Shown here one piece after another: positions 1 to 14,000 of a stretch of 64,000 nt of DNA. The translations under genes and the position numbers were made by a program. Below the pieces are notes generated by a model. That model saw only the letters and a list, made by a program, of their open reading frames with translations. It ran no database searches and had not been told where the DNA came from. Location of the stretch: the NCBI GenBank assembly GCA_021397835.1, contig JAJFZO010000609.1, positions 8,434,001-8,498,000 of the forward strand, given 5' to 3'. Origin of the DNA: Moringa oleifera. Lineage: Eukaryota; Streptophyta; Magnoliopsida; Brassicales; Moringaceae. How positions within the stretch are numbered: the stretch's first letter is position 1; every line of letters begins with the position of its first letter.

Positions 1-214
1 ATTTAATTATTAAATTTTATATCATTTGAAATTATTGTTTTTAACTAATACACTTATAGTAAATTTTAAAGTTGTGAAAATTTTATTGCAAAAATAAGTA
101 AAATTTATAATATGATATGAAATCAAAATAATATTCTCACCATTTAACACCAAATTTGATATATCAAGGTCTATAATTTTGACCATTTATGATTAACGTC
201 AATCTGGAATAACC

Positions 215-3002
215 ATCTTCCTTGCAAAGAATTCAAAGTGACACTTGTGGATTAATACATCCAACAAGTGCACCTTATTGATATTTTATTATCTTAGTGG
301 ATGAATCCTGTAGATGATCTCATATTTGCCTATTACTAGCAAATCATTAATAAGACTTTTGCAAACAATGGCTCAAACATTATTATTGAAGACTAAACTA
401 GGTTCCTCCACATGGGGCCGTGTAGTATTTACATGTTATGGCACTTATAAGAATTCGCCCCATTGTTCAAAATACACAATCCTAACTTCAACTTGTCCTA
501 AGTTATGAACTAAACATCTCGCATTTGCACATTTTTGGATGCCCCATGCAGGTGCTTATTGCACTTCCAAAAGGGTTAAAATGGAACCCTAATGTCGTCT
601 AAGCATTTATGTTAAATATAATTGACTGTCCATTATTTAATTCTTGGAACCTTTGATGGGTCATCTGTTTACCTCTACATCTATGGATTGTCACTTTGAT
701 GAGAATCATTTTCCATCACAGGGGATACTTCAAGCTTCCAAGGGAATGAAGCAAAAAAATGATGAAATTTTCTCATGAAGACATCATGATTTTGCCCATT
801 TAGATCCATCATTTCCTGAGTATGAGAATGTGATACAACATATAATCCATTTGCAAGCAATTGCTAATAGACTTCATAATGCCTTTAATGATGCAACTAA
901 AGTGACAAAGTCTCATATCCCAATTGTTAGTACTCAAGCTTGGATGATGATGTCCCACGAAGTAAGCATGATAGACCAATAGGATCAAAAGACATTGCTT
1001 CTTATAAGAGGAGGGGGGAAAATTAAGAAACTACCCTCTTAGCTTCAGAGCAAGCTATTTCTAGAGAGGGACTAACCTTACATGAGGTTAAAACCCGTGA
1101 AAGATCACTGATCTCAAGAATAAAAAGATCATTGATCTCAAGAATATAGAAATCTCAATAAATTATTATAATAATCTCTAGAATCGAAATAAGATAATCA
1201 TTAATTTTTTATTTTTTATTTTTGCATTCTTAATAGTTCTTGAGATTATGCATGATAATTTATGAATCTCGCTTTATAACTAAATATCATTAAAGACAAG
1301 ATTGGCCTAAATGAGAGGAAGCAATCCAAGTTGATTTGGCTTTATTCACTAAACAAAATATGTTTGGACCTATAACTAAAACCTTAGAAAATTTAAAGCC
1401 TGTGGAATACAAATGGGTGTTTGTCTGAAAATGAAATGAGAAAAATAAAATTGTGAGGTATAAAGCTCGTCTTTGCCCAAGGATTCTCTCAGAGACTTAA
1501 ATTAACTATGATGAAACGTATTCACTTATGATGGATCTAATTAGATTTTGGTTCTAGATCAGTATTGCAATCTATGAGAAATTAGAAAAGCATCTTATGG
1601 ACGTCGTGATGGGATACTTATATAGTTCATTAGATTTTAATGTCTACATGATAATTCTCGAGGAATTCAAAATACCCGAAGCATACATTTTTTATAACTT
1701 TTTCTCTATGAAGTTAGAAAAGTCTTTGTATGGGTTAATGCAATCCAGTCGCAGCTGATATAATCACCTTAGCGAGTATCTAATAAAAAAGGGATATAAT
1801 ACAAGAATGTTCTATCTGCCCATGCATGTTTATTAAAACATCAGCAAATAATTTCATAATCATACCAGTGTATGTCGACAACATGAATTTGATTAAAACT
1901 CCTGAAGAATTATCAAAAACTGCTCAGTATCTAAAGAATGAGTTTGAGGTAAAAAAGTTAGGAAAAAGCAAACTTTTTCTTGGTGCAAAGCTCGAGTAAA
2001 AAGATAATAGGATTATTGTCCAACAATTAACTTATATTGAGAGGGTACTTAAGTGTTTTAATATAGACAAGTCCACCCTTTAAGTAGCCCTATGGTAACC
2101 TCCTGTAAAGATCCATTTTGACATAAATAATCTAATAAGGAGATATTTGATCTTGAAGTAACATATCTTAATAAAATTGGGACTTTGATGTACTTGACAT
2201 AATGCACAAGATCGGATATTGCTTTTGTAGTAAATCTATTAGTCAAATTCAGTTCTAAGTCAACTAAGAGACACTGGAACAAAATTAAACATGTTTTCAT
2301 TATCTTTCAAGAACCATAATATTTAGGTTTGTTTTACTCAAAGGAAACCACTAGTCCTAAACTAGTAGGGTGCACTAACTTGGGATATAAATCTAATCCA
2401 GGCTTATTCCCGATTTGGCTACTTATTTTACTATAATGATAAGTCATATCATGGCATTTTACTATGCAGAAACTAGTAACTACACCTACTAATCACTTTG
2501 AGATTATTTCACTTTATGAAGCTAGAAAAGAGTGTGCTTAGGTGAGATCTATAATATCATACATTCAAATTACTTATCAATGACATCAGCTAATAATTGT
2601 TCCACTGTAACTCATGAAGATAATGTTACGTATATTGTACAAGTTAAATGAGGATATATTAAAGGAGATAAAACCAAACAAATCTTTATACTTATGAATT
2701 CCAAGAAAGTCAACAAGTTAATGTCATACAAATTCATTCTTTCAATAATCTTGTAAACCTATTTATCAAATCATTATCAATATCAACATTTGAGAAATTA
2801 GCATATGGCACTAGTATGAGACGAACTAATAAACTATAAGGTTAAAAATGCATATATGAGAGGGAGTGAAATAGACTCGACACATTACACTTTTTCTTTT
2901 TCATCAGTTTTGTCTCATTAGGTTTTTTGGCTTAAGATTTTTAATGAGGTAATGAGGCACATCCACACTAGGTCTTAATATCATGATTTGTCAAAAAAGG
3001 AG
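215..3002 (+). pseudogene. Decayed Ty1/copia pol (integrase, RT, RNase H)
   Basis: Translating + in shifting frames gives a recognisable copia pol in the right order. Around 221-300 lies the integrase start (RIQSDTCGLIHP). Around 370-720 is the integrase C-terminal part, with HLRIFGCP-like, LEPLMGHLFTS and DCHFDENHFP blocks. Around 860-1010 is the RPIGSKD linker. Around 1300-1510 is the RT start (KPVEYKWVFV then RYKAR), and 2300-2860 holds RNase H remnants (SLYEARKECA). The frame is broken by many stops and frameshifts, so no protein can be made. The integrase catalytic core appears deleted near 350-370, because the text jumps from the early block to the late one. The element's 5' end lies outside the window or is lost. 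Its 3' LTR follows at 3003. Confidence 0.85.
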
Positions 3003-3288
3003 TGTTATGAAATAAAATAATATGAAACCCACCTAGATATTATACCTAAGATATTCAGTATTAATTAAAGATTATGATATTGTATTTTCTATTATGTTTC
3101 AAAAGTTGTTCTTATTTTATGTCAGGAGTATTCCCTGTTTTGTTTCAAGAACCCTAAATGCTTGCTTATATAAAGGCCTATAGGTGGTTATTGTAAAACA
3201 TCACCTGAATATCAATAATAAATTGATGCTCTTTATTCTCTTAGTCTTTTTATTCTTTTGTTACTATCGTGAAGGTTGCTTCACAACA
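3003..3288 (+). mobile_element. 3' LTR of the truncated copia element
   Basis: The segment starts TGTTATGA and ends TTCACAACA, giving the TGTT...AACA termini usual for copia LTRs. It is directly preceded by a purine-rich tract (AAAAAAGGAG) that fits a polypurine primer site. It carries a TATA-like CTTATATAAAGG near 3170 and AATAAA-type signals near 3215. The length, 286 bp, is short but normal for copia. No 5' LTR partner is seen in the window. Confidence 0.75.
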
Positions 3289-5270
3289 TATATATACATA
3301 TAAAGGGTTAATGGCAGTGGTAAAGACGAACTTGAATGAAATTAAAGTATTTCTGAGGTTACTTTCTTTTTGGTTTATTAGAGAACTTCTAAACTAATTA
3401 AAAGATTTTGTGATGTGCACCTTCAGCTTATCAATCAATCGTTGTATGATTAGATATGGTATCTTCATTATACAAAAATTTTTCCTTCTATATAAGCAAA
3501 GGATCATGGTTTTATATAAATCTGTTTCCAAATGATTCATGTCATGTACATTAAAATTATGAGATAATATCATTAAAACGGATAACTTTTGTTATGTTGT
3601 ATAAGATTAAAGCAAAAAAAAAAAAGATAAATAAACAATAAAATTGCATTAATCTTAATTATTAACTTAATCTAAATGTATTGATTGACCTAATTTTCTA
3701 TTAAAATTTTAATTAAATTATAACTTAAACAATCGGTTAAAAATCTTTCACATGAAAAGTAATTTAATCAATTAGATGCTTTTTTCATTCTAATGCCACT
3801 AATTAAGTTTTTATTTGATTTTATCTTTCTACTAGAGAGAAATTTTGGTTTGATAAAAAAACTCTGTGACAAGCGAATATCATTAATACAATTCAAATTA
3901 AAGTTAAAAAAGCTTTTCTATGCTTTTTTTTTTCTTCTTATAAATAATTTATGCATAGATCCTTTGTTCTAATATCATTGCTAAGTTGCTGCATTCCTAT
4001 CAGAGAGAGAAAGCTCAAGAATTAAGCAAAAATCATTTATACAGTACGAAATTTGAGGGAATTTTTTTTAAAAAAAGCCTTCTTATTTCCTTTTATAAAT
4101 TAATTATCTACATATATATATATATAATCTATTTAATAGTATTATTCGGTGTTTGTCTTCTCTTTAGAGATAAAAAATTTTGTTTGAGAAAGAAACTTTC
4201 TAATCAACAAAAGTCGTTGATATAACATGAAATTAGATGGAAAGAGGAAGAGAAAATCTATATATAAAGCAAAACTATATATTTATGCTATTCATATTCA
4301 AAATTTGTCTTAATCTTGTATCTTTTTTTCATTAAGATTTAAAGTAAATTTTGCTTTCAAGATGGAAAATAATCGATTAATAATCATTTTGGAAATTCAG
4401 TGATTTATTGTAGTGGGAGACAGTAAACTTGGCTAATTTATTATTCAATAAAAGCTTTATTATTATACACCAAAAAAGTTCGATGAGAGGAGAAATTTCA
4501 ATATTAGAGTTAGTGAAATGAGATTATGACCTTTGCTGATTTGAGTTGTGTTGAGTTTTTAATAAGACTATAATACATAGTAATTTAACAAATCTAATGG
4601 TTTAAATTTTTCATTAACATTATAAATTACTAAAATATTCTTATAATTTTTTATTAAAAATCTCAGCACAATGCTCAGATCAATAGAGCCTCTTTGGTGA
4701 AATGAATTCTTTAAATAACTTGAAATCCAAAAAGTCTATTTTTAATGAATTCAATAATGAATGTAAAATTTAAAGCTGCAGATTCTAATCAGTCTCTACA
4801 TAGGGATAATATTGTTGGTGAATATATTTTTGTGATATTTTGAAAAAACTACCAAAAAAATCTTCAATTTATTAATAACATTTTAAAAAGTTTACTATAT
4901 GATTTAATTTAAATTAAATTAAATATTTAAATATAAAATTAAATTAATCAATGTAGTAAAATTTAAATTAAAAACTAAGTTTAGTATATTTTTTTATATT
5001 TACTCTAAAATATAAAACTATTCAAGTCTACGAAATAAATCAGATGAAAAGTAAAAAATATAAATATTTAAGCTAGTGATTCATTGTTCTTGTATTTATA
5101 CATAAATTTTCATATAAGAATTATTATTTAATAAATTTACTACATGAACATAAAGAAATTAATATATACATTCTACTAAAAAAATTAGTGAGTTTAAAGT
5201 TAGGGATATATCCTTCATTATTAGATGCTAATGTTACAATAGCATATATTTCTCTCTCATGCAAGTTTAT
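3289..5270. other. AT-rich intergenic DNA
   Basis: Very AT-rich sequence with poly-A/T runs and stop codons in all frames. The longest open stretch (79 codons near 3986-4225) is low complexity and has no recognisable domain. I see no gene, tRNA or repeat family here. Confidence 0.6.
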
Positions 5271-5993
5271 TGTTGAAAAAAGTAGGTTGTAGAAGTGGTT
5301 ACAAAAACTAGAGAAATTAATTCAAAAAATCAATGTAGGAAGGTTCAAGACATGTTAAGATATCATTTTTCTTTAAATGTTATTTGCCTCTACCAATTGT
5401 GATGCACAAGGGTAAACAGATATGCTTTCTAAATGCAATGAAACATAAGTTTGTTTATATACCTTACACACTAATGAAAACAAACTTAGAACACTTTCAA
5501 AACGTAACAAGTCTTTCAAGTATCAATATTTTATTCTTTGAAATAATAGAATATTGGTTCTTAATTATCTTTGAAAACTATGCAAGTGATAGTAAAGATT
5601 TTTGTATGCAAGCGAATGATGGAAGATAAGAGACTTATTTCTTGAAGAATGCTTGAATGAGTGAATTAATGAATTAAATGACTGTAATGAAGCCTTTATA
5701 TAGCATTTTTGGTACATTTTCAATGTGGGTTACATCTTTTAACATTGGTTCATATTTTTTTATTTTTAACCATTAGATAAACCCCTAAAGACTTAATCAA
5801 TTATTCATATTTCATTAGTTATATCCTTTTTCAATCAATGCAATTATAGGCATCAACACACAATTCTTATTCAACATGTATTTATACACACGTCTTCAAC
5901 ATGACTTCTGGTACATCTTTTGACACAGACTTTATGTCTTTATGTACCAATTGTATCTGCTCATCATTATCTTATTTTGAAAATTCTTCAACA
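5271..5993 (-). repeat. 3' LTR of the minus-strand copia element
   Basis: Begins TGTTGAAAAA and ends CTTCAACA, an inverted TGTTGAAG/CTTCAACA terminus. It aligns along its length with 10346-11092; shared blocks include the GATGCACAAG, ATAAGAGACTTAT and GCCTTTATATAG stretches. The last of these read on minus gives CTATATAAAGGC, a TATA box for the element. Length 723 bp. Confidence 0.85.
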
Positions 5994-6004
5994 TTTCCCC
6001 ACTA
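5994..6004 (-). other. Polypurine tract of the copia element
   Basis: On minus the bases read TAGTGGGGAAA directly before the 3' LTR begins (TGTTGAAG). This is the expected place for the plus-strand primer of an LTR retrotransposon. Confidence 0.6.
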
Positions 6005-6849
6005 TTTTTGAAATGAATGAATTTGAAAATTTCATGCAAATACTTGGTAAGTTTATGCATAATAGAAGGTGTCTTCAAGACATCAACCTTTAGTTAGGAA
6101 TAACATATCAAAGTTAATTAAGATGGCATGTTAGATAAACTTTTAACTAGCGATTTTTATATGACTAACCAGACATGCTTCACCTACAAAATTTTCGTTT
6201 TTAAGGTGTTCATGTAAACCATTACATGGATTGGTCTTGTATTCTCATGTCTTAATTTTCATAAGTGTATTAATAACTAACTATGTTACACCGAAAACGG
6301 TGTTATCTCCTACACTCATATAGGTAAACTTATCAAGAATACCCCTATAATTAAATTTCTCAATGCAAATATGTTTATAAATTTATTAAAGGATTAACCG
6401 TCTACCCTTTTTTGTGTATGTTACAAGTACTAAGGACTTTTTACCTTTAGGACACATCATTGAATAGTATACTGTTCCAATCATAGTATATGATGAACTT
6501 TACTTATTGAACTCAAGATTTCGATGTTTCTAAGTGTTGGGTTGAGGTTTCATCGTTAGTAATACTTTAATATTGCCTTCAGTCCCATCCTCTTTAAAGT
6601 CTTCTAAACTAAACCTTTTACAAGGATTTTTGTTAGGGATTTTTACAAGATTTTCATAAAACCTCACAAATTCAATGGTAATTACTCATGTTGTCTTATA
6701 TAACTATGTCTTAAGGCAACGTGACTAGATTTACTATTGTATATGTGATGATATGCCCTTAATAAAGTCACTTTACTATCACAATGTATTGGTTTAGGCC
6801 AAAGAGTAATTTACGTTAATAGATTCCTTAACCGTTTCACTTTTTTCCT

Positions 6850-8301
6850 CTGAAAAGTCAATGTCATAAATTCAACTATTATGGTAGAGTTAACTACGCA
6901 TGTTTGCTTTTTAAAAATCTCAAGATATAGCTCCACTTCCAAGATTAAATATCCAATTGTTAGTGGATGTATGATCATCTCTATCATTGATCCAACTAAC
7001 AGTAGTGAATCTTTCTAGTACTAAAGGATGTCTAGTATAGTGTATACTATAATCCATAGTATACCTATTCAGTTTGCCAATAGTAAAAACTATATTTGGC
7101 CTAGTGGATGTGAATGCATATATGAAACACCCAATAACTCAAGCGTATTTCAATTGAGATACTACTGTTAATATTAGGATATAGTCTCAAATTTAGATAA
7201 AAAGATGTAGAGAGAAGCTTACAATCCTAATAATCGAATTTCTTCAAAATTTTCTTAGTGTAATGTGATTGGGTAAGCATTAGGTCATGTTCTTTTTCGA
7301 GTAATTTTTAGACCCAAAATCACATCAATAAACCCCCTATCTTTCATTTTAAAATTTGATGATAGGATAGACTTTATGAATCTAGTGTTTTTACTATCTG
7401 CCCCAAATGTCAACATGTATCTATACATAGACATATTATGGCACTTTATTTTCATAAAATCTGTTGTACAGACATTTATCAGATTCATGAATTCTATAAC
7501 CATGAGAAATAATTACTCCATCAAACTTTTTATATCATTGTTTTAGAGCTTGTTTCAAACCAATAATGACTTAATTAGTTTGCTAACCTTACATTCCTAG
7601 CCTAGCATGACAAACTCTTCTAGCTGCTTCATATTAATTTCCTCATCCAACTCTCCATTAATAAACTTCATTTTTATATCCATTTGATGGATTTCAAGGC
7701 CATAGATCGATGTCAATCCAACCAAATTCTTATAGTTGCAGTTCTAGTAATAAGTTCATAGGTACCAAAGTAATCTAAACCTTCCTTTTGAGTGAAGTCT
7801 TTTGTTACTAATCTTGCATTAAACTTATCAATCGTACCATCTATTCTCATCTTCTTTTTGAAGATCCATTTGCAACCAATTGGTTTTATTTCTAGTGATA
7901 AGTCAACTAACTTCCATGTCTTATTTCCCATTATGGTCTCCATCTCATCATTAATGGCTTCTTTTGAAAAGGTAACATTTTGAGATTTCATTGCTTCCTC
8001 ATAAGTGATGGGATTTGATTCTATTGAAGGTGAAACCATAGTTTGTTTCACATGTGAGTCCCTAGTCCCTTCAACTAGAAAAACTATAAAATTAAGCCTA
8101 AAAGACTTTTTTATTCTTATTCTTTTATTTTTTCTTTGGTTCATGAAAGTCTTCAAACAAAATTTCGCTTTTTGTTGGATTCCATATTTTTTTTAGATTA
8201 TCATCTTTAGAATGGTAGTGAACTTATTTTCATAAAATACAAGATTTTTAGATTTTATAACTATATTAACTTCTACAAAAATATTAGATTCCACTACTGC
8301 A

Positions 8302-8332
<31 letters not shown>

Positions 8333-10290
8333 TACTTTATTTGGCATAATTTAAAAAGATATATTTAATCTCTTTCTTTTATAATGTCTTTATCTTAGAT
8401 TAAGGTAGTCTAACAGTAAATCAATAACTGAAATTTTAAAATAAGACAAATTAGATTTTATTTTCTTCCACAACTCATATGGTATAACTTTTGTTTTCTT
8501 GGTGGCTATCTTACTTAAAATATGACAAGAAGTTAACAATGCTTCATCCCAAAATCTTTTATCAAAACTTGAGCTACAAAGCATAGCGTTCATCATTTAT
8601 GTGAGAGTCCTATTTTTCCTTTCTGCAACACCATTCTGTTGAGATGTATATGTATTACTATTTCATACATAATGCCAACTTATTCAAAAAATTCAAAAAA
8701 GTGATATTCACCTCCTTTATCACTTCTAAGACACTTAATCTTAGTATTATAAAAGATTTAAACATCAACTTTTCATATTTTAAACTTATCTAACACCTTA
8801 TCTTTAAAATGCAACAAATAAACATAGTAAAACTTGAATAATCATCAATGAATGTAACTATATATTCCTTTCCTCCCCTACAACATTATGTGCAAATTCA
8901 AACAATGAAGATTTTTTCAATTTTTAGAGAAGATGTTTTAGTAATATTTATTAATGCACAAACTTTACATTTTTTTTGCATGCCAAGTTTAAAATAAAAA
9001 ATCATTTTGATTTTCAATATATCATGCAATTGATTAGTATTAATATGACCAAAGCAATAATGCCTTAAAAAAGTGAGTTAATCATACAAGCAAAAGAAGA
9101 ATTTTTATTATTTTTGTGGAGCATAAACATTCCTTATTACATGTATTCCTTCCCTCATAAACACACCACCTTTAGACAACATGAACTGTTTCCACTTAAA
9201 TACAAATTTAAAGCCAAACTTATTTAGTAGGCTTTTAGGCATAAGATTTTTTCTTAGTTCTAAAACATAGTACACATCAGTAAAGGTGAGGATTTTTTAA
9301 GAGATGAACTCTAGCTGGATCTTGCCTTTTCCTTTAACAATTGTAATGGATACATTGCCCATGAATAGTATTATGCCATCATCAACTTGTTCATAAGAGG
9401 TAAATACACTATTGTTCCTAAACATGTGTTTTGTCACATCAGAATCAATCCACCATTCATTTTTGTCTTCGAGAGCATAAATCTGGGATACCATGGCCAC
9501 AAACTCAAAAGAAAAATTTGTTATTTATTCAACCGAAGATATTCTCTTTTGTAATGGCTAGGTTAATTTGCCATAATGATGGTAAGAACCTTTTTCTTAT
9601 CTTATAGAATTAGTTATTTGTTGGATCAAACTTCCCTTTTTATGGTTATAATGATTATGATACTTTTGAGAACCTTTTCCTTCCTCATATATGTACCTTA
9701 AAGGATCGAGTAGCTTATTTCTCAATATTGTTGATTCTAAATTTCTCTTTTTTATGGAACTTACTCTTTAAAAGTGAGTTTAATTTTTTAAAAAAATATT
9801 TGAAACTATTTTTATTGTCTTTCGAAATATTTATCAACAATAGAATAAACAACCATAAAATCATCCATATGCATATCATATAAACAAAATTGATTATAAA
9901 TATGAACAAGTTCACGATATTACTTAATCATTCCGCTAGTGTCAAGCATTTTATACTCAAAGAATTTCGGGGTAAGAAATTTCTTACTTGTAGCATTCTC
10001 TACATGTATTTAGTTTTCAAGGCATCCCATATCCCCTTGCCACTTGACTTTCCATGGTATTATGAAAGAGTGAATTGAAAATTGCTTTGCAAATATGACC
10101 TTCGCACACGTAGCCATTTTGCCTATTTTTATCGTGTATATGTTCTAGCAAGGCTTCCTCTTCATGTTGAGGTGGTTTCTGTATGGTAAAACATATAAAA
10201 CATCAATACTTGCCGCCAAATAATATAGCTTCTTTCTCTAACAGCTAAAGTTTCTACCATCAAACCATTCCAACTTGAAAAAATCAATAG
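6850..10290 (-). pseudogene. Copia gag-pol remnants
   Basis: Minus-strand pieces in order. Gag lies near 10290-9990 (EWFDGRNFSC-like start). The protease side is at 9500-9297 (WWIDSDVTKHM, equivalent to the usual WWLDSGATNHM, where the catalytic DSG now reads DSD). Integrase C-terminal half is at 8596-8390 (FWDEALLTSCHI). The linker and RT start are at 8156-7713 (TYEEAMKS, then GCKWIFKKK). The RT palm is at 7503-7285, where the usual YVDD box is degraded (RYMLTFGADSK) and is followed by EMKDLG-like and DVILGLKI blocks. RNase H is near 7200-6850 (KKQTCVVNST). Frameshifts and stops separate every piece. Confidence 0.85.
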
Positions 10291-10345
10291 TAAATTCATG
10301 AAAAGACGATAGTAGTGTAATAATAATAAAGCAATATCTTAAGAT

Positions 10346-11092
10346 TGTTGGAAAAAGTAGAGTGAAGAAGTTGTTACAAAGTTTAAAAACATCGATTCGA
10401 GAAACCGATGTGGAAAGCTTTAATGCATTACAGTGTCACTCGCCTTTAGATATTATATAAAACCCCCCCTTAAATTGTGTTGATGCACAAGAGTTAGCAA
10501 ATATGCCCCTAAGGTACAATGAATCTTAATTTTATTTGTTTGTTTTGTGTATCAATGAAAATAAACATAGAACAATTTTGAAACGTAGCAAATCTTTCAA
10601 GTATCAAAATATTATTCCCTAGAATATATAATAGAATATTGACTTTTATATTTAAAACTATGCAAGAAGTAAAAACAAATTTTGTATGCAAGAAAACAAT
10701 AGAAGATAAGAGACTTATTACTTGAAAATGCTACAATACATGAATGAATAAATAAATGAATCAAATGACAATGATGAAGCCTTTATATAGAATTCTTGGT
10801 AAATTTTTAATGTCGTTTATATCTTTTAAGGTTGGTTTATGCCTTTTCATTTTCAACCATTAAATCAACCTTAAAAATTTGATTAATGGTTCATATTTGA
10901 TTGGTTACATCTTTTTCTAACCCATGCAATATGCAATACATGTTCGGTACGTATTTACATATGTCTTCAACATGTCTTTTTTTTTTTTTTGTATACGTCT
11001 TTTGATATCTCGTTTACATGTTATTTGACAAAATTTTGTATCCTTATATACCAAGTGCATCTACATATCATTTTCATTCTTTTGAAAAAACA
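10346..11092 (-). repeat. 5' LTR of the minus-strand copia element
   Basis: Starts TGTTGGAAAA and runs in parallel with the left LTR, including a conserved TATA signal on minus (CTATATAAAGGC near 10780). It carries a poly-T expansion near 10978-10991. The right edge is blurred (AAAAAACA at 11085-11092) because the terminal bases have diverged. A tRNA primer-binding site next to it at about 10330-10345 is no longer recognisable. Confidence 0.8.
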
Positions 11093-14000
11093 ATTAACTA
11101 TTAAAACATGTATGTATACATATAGTCTTGGTTGCATGAGGTGCTATATGTAACTTTTGAGATTCCTAATTTATTTTTGGGTCTATGTTTAATCTAACGA
11201 TCATTCTCTTTATACAAAAGAAAATTTATATTCATAAGTTAGATTAAATTAGAATGTAGTTTTAGCATTTTAAGAATTTATCCGATAAATTTGGTAATAT
11301 ATTTTTTTATTTATTTTGGATTTTGGTTTCTTTTTTTCTTTACAGTTAGACACATTGGAAATATTATCTATTAACAAGATCCAAAAGGTGTTTAAAGCTT
11401 AGACCAATAAAACAATTAAAAGATTACAAATACTAAAATTTACAAAGAAAATATCCCAAAAAAAAAAAATCCTCATAGCTTCAATCAATTTTTAATTGAA
11501 TAAATGTCATTTAAAATCTTGAAGTTTATCTTTTTTTCCCAAATAGATTTTGAACTTTAAAATATATTTAAACAAATCTTAATTGATAAAATGTGATAAA
11601 ATCGAACCTTACTTCATAACAATTTTAAAATTAAGATGGGTAACTTAATATTTCACTATTGGTTCATTCTTCTTCATATTGCGACCAATTTTAAAGAAAA
11701 AGCTTCAAAATATGAGAGAGAAAGTTCCATGTCCAACATTTATTTCTTGTTAAACTTTAATTTCAAGTGAAGGAAAGATTTAGATATTGAATCCTATCTT
11801 TTAGAACAAAGTAAAATAAAATAAATATCAACCAACAAACACTAATAATAAAAGAGAGAAAAATATTTAATGTTACAAGAAGAATTAAAACTTAAAATCT
11901 AATATATAAAACTTATTAAAACTCGAATTTCAAGTGAAAAAAATTTTAAATATAAAATACATCTTAATTAAAGCTCAATTTGTGGGTAGATTGTATTAAT
12001 CAATAACAATTTTACTGAAGAGAGAAGCATCTAACTTTAGAGAGAAAAAATTTTAAATGATAACATGTGATTTGTTGAAATTAGAATTGCAAGTGAAATT
12101 AAATCATAAAATATAATCAAATTAAAGCTCAATTTATGAGAAGATTATTTCAACCAACAACAATTTATGAAAAAGTTATTTCAAATTAAAAAAATAAGTT
12201 AAGATTAATAATTTGAAGGAATTGAGCACCGCAAAGCAATGTTTTCTTTTACCATTGTTAAATTCTCAAATTGAGTTAATACTTTGAAAATTGCAAAAAT
12301 TTTAATTTAACAATAATCAATCAATCATGATTTGTTTAAATACGTCTGTTCAAGTTTGTTTCAAGAAAAAAAAAAGTCATTCATTCTAATTGACTTTTAT
12401 TTTTTAATTTTATATTTAAATTTTTAATTTAATAGTAATTAGATTTTGCTATCAATTTTTTGTGTTGTCATGATATAGTAATTTCAAATATAAAAAAAAT
12501 AAATGTAAAATTCTTTAAAAAAAGGAAGTTGGTCCATTTTTAGAAAAAGAGAAAATATTAAAATAAAACTTCTCCTCATCAAATTTTTCTCATTTTTCCT
12601 TCAGTGTTCTCTTATTATCTTTTTTTATTTTTCTTTTTTATTCTCCTTTCATTCTCGCACTTTTTTTTTTCTTCTTCTTTTTTTGTCTAATATTATGTAA
12701 TGTAAATATATTTATAAAATAAAATGAAATGCAGCAAAATTATGTTTATTTTTAAATGTATATCATTCACATCCATATATAAAAAATATTTTTTAAAATA
12801 TTTAATATTAATCAAATCTATAACGTAAATCCAAACTTTGACAATTATTAACTGCTTGTGTTTTATCATTCGTGTCAACTTCAAAGGATAAATGTTAATT
12901 TCTACTAAACATATATTTAATACACATTTTGCAATATAGATATTAATGGAGACATCGTATAGTTAATTATAGATTCTTAACTATATAGTTTTAGTTGATT
13001 ATATTAGTATAATAAACCCTTAATTAACCTAACGTGACAATCTCTCCTTCCTCATTGTCAAAAGTATATTTTCAAATCAAGTCAGGCATTTAGTTAGATC
13101 TTTCTCCTAGTAATGCATGATTCATTAACCTAGTTATAACCACAAAGAAACTTATCTCATAATTTATATAAACTCTTTGACTTCGACCAAATAATTTAAC
13201 GCATTAAAGCCTTCATTATTTTTTGTATAGTCACAAACCTTATATAACGAAATATTGATTCTGTTTAATGTAACTTTTACATATAGTTATATGAGTTAAT
13301 TATATAAGAAAAACTTTAAATCAGATCTGTAAAAAAAATTACATTTATTTGAAACTTATATTTTTATTACATTCATAATGTGCATGTAATTTTTATTTAT
13401 ATTATTATTTTAATATTTCTTTAAACACTATCAAAGTAAATAATTTTTTTGTTATTTTATTTAAATATTTAAAATACGTCTTTAAACACTATTAAGATAA
13501 ATAAAATATTTTTTTTACATCAAACTTAAAAAAAAACATATAAAATATAAATATTTTACATGTTGTTACTAAATTTAACAAATTTAACGAAATTTGATCA
13601 AGAAAGACCTACATCATCAAATGAAAACACGAGCAAACAAAACTTCCTTAATTAATACTAAAAAAATTACAATTTATAAACTCTCAATTCTTTTACAAAA
13701 TAAAAGGTTTGTTGTTTGGTTTTTAATCTCTTCAATATGAAAATTTAATCTGTTTATACAGATTCTAACTAATCAATTTTCAAGAACTCTTAATCTAACT
13801 AATTACAACTAATTAAACTTAAAGTTGTCAACTTGCAATGGTATATTAGATCATTTCCTGACATTTATTTTGGATAAGAAATATTATAAATTTTGTTACA
13901 ACGGTTTCAGTGAATCCGACTCCCGTTTGAAGCCTGCAATACTCCCAAGTAGTAAAATTCAATGTACAGCAGGAAATATGAAAAGATCAATTAATATACA

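Larger units (their letters stand above)
5271..11092 (-). mobile_element. Complete but degenerate Ty1/copia LTR retrotransposon
   Basis: Two related direct repeats (5271-5993 and 10346-11092) flank a region whose minus strand reads gag, protease, integrase, RT, RNase H. That order, with integrase before RT, defines Ty1/copia. On the minus strand the 5' LTR is the right-hand copy. A purine tract (AGTGGGGAAA on minus) sits immediately upstream of the left-hand 3' LTR. The two LTRs differ by many substitutions and small indels, so the insertion is old. Flanking 5-mers (TTTAT left, ATTAA right) do not form a clear target duplication. No frame remains intact, so the element is not autonomous. Confidence 0.88.
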
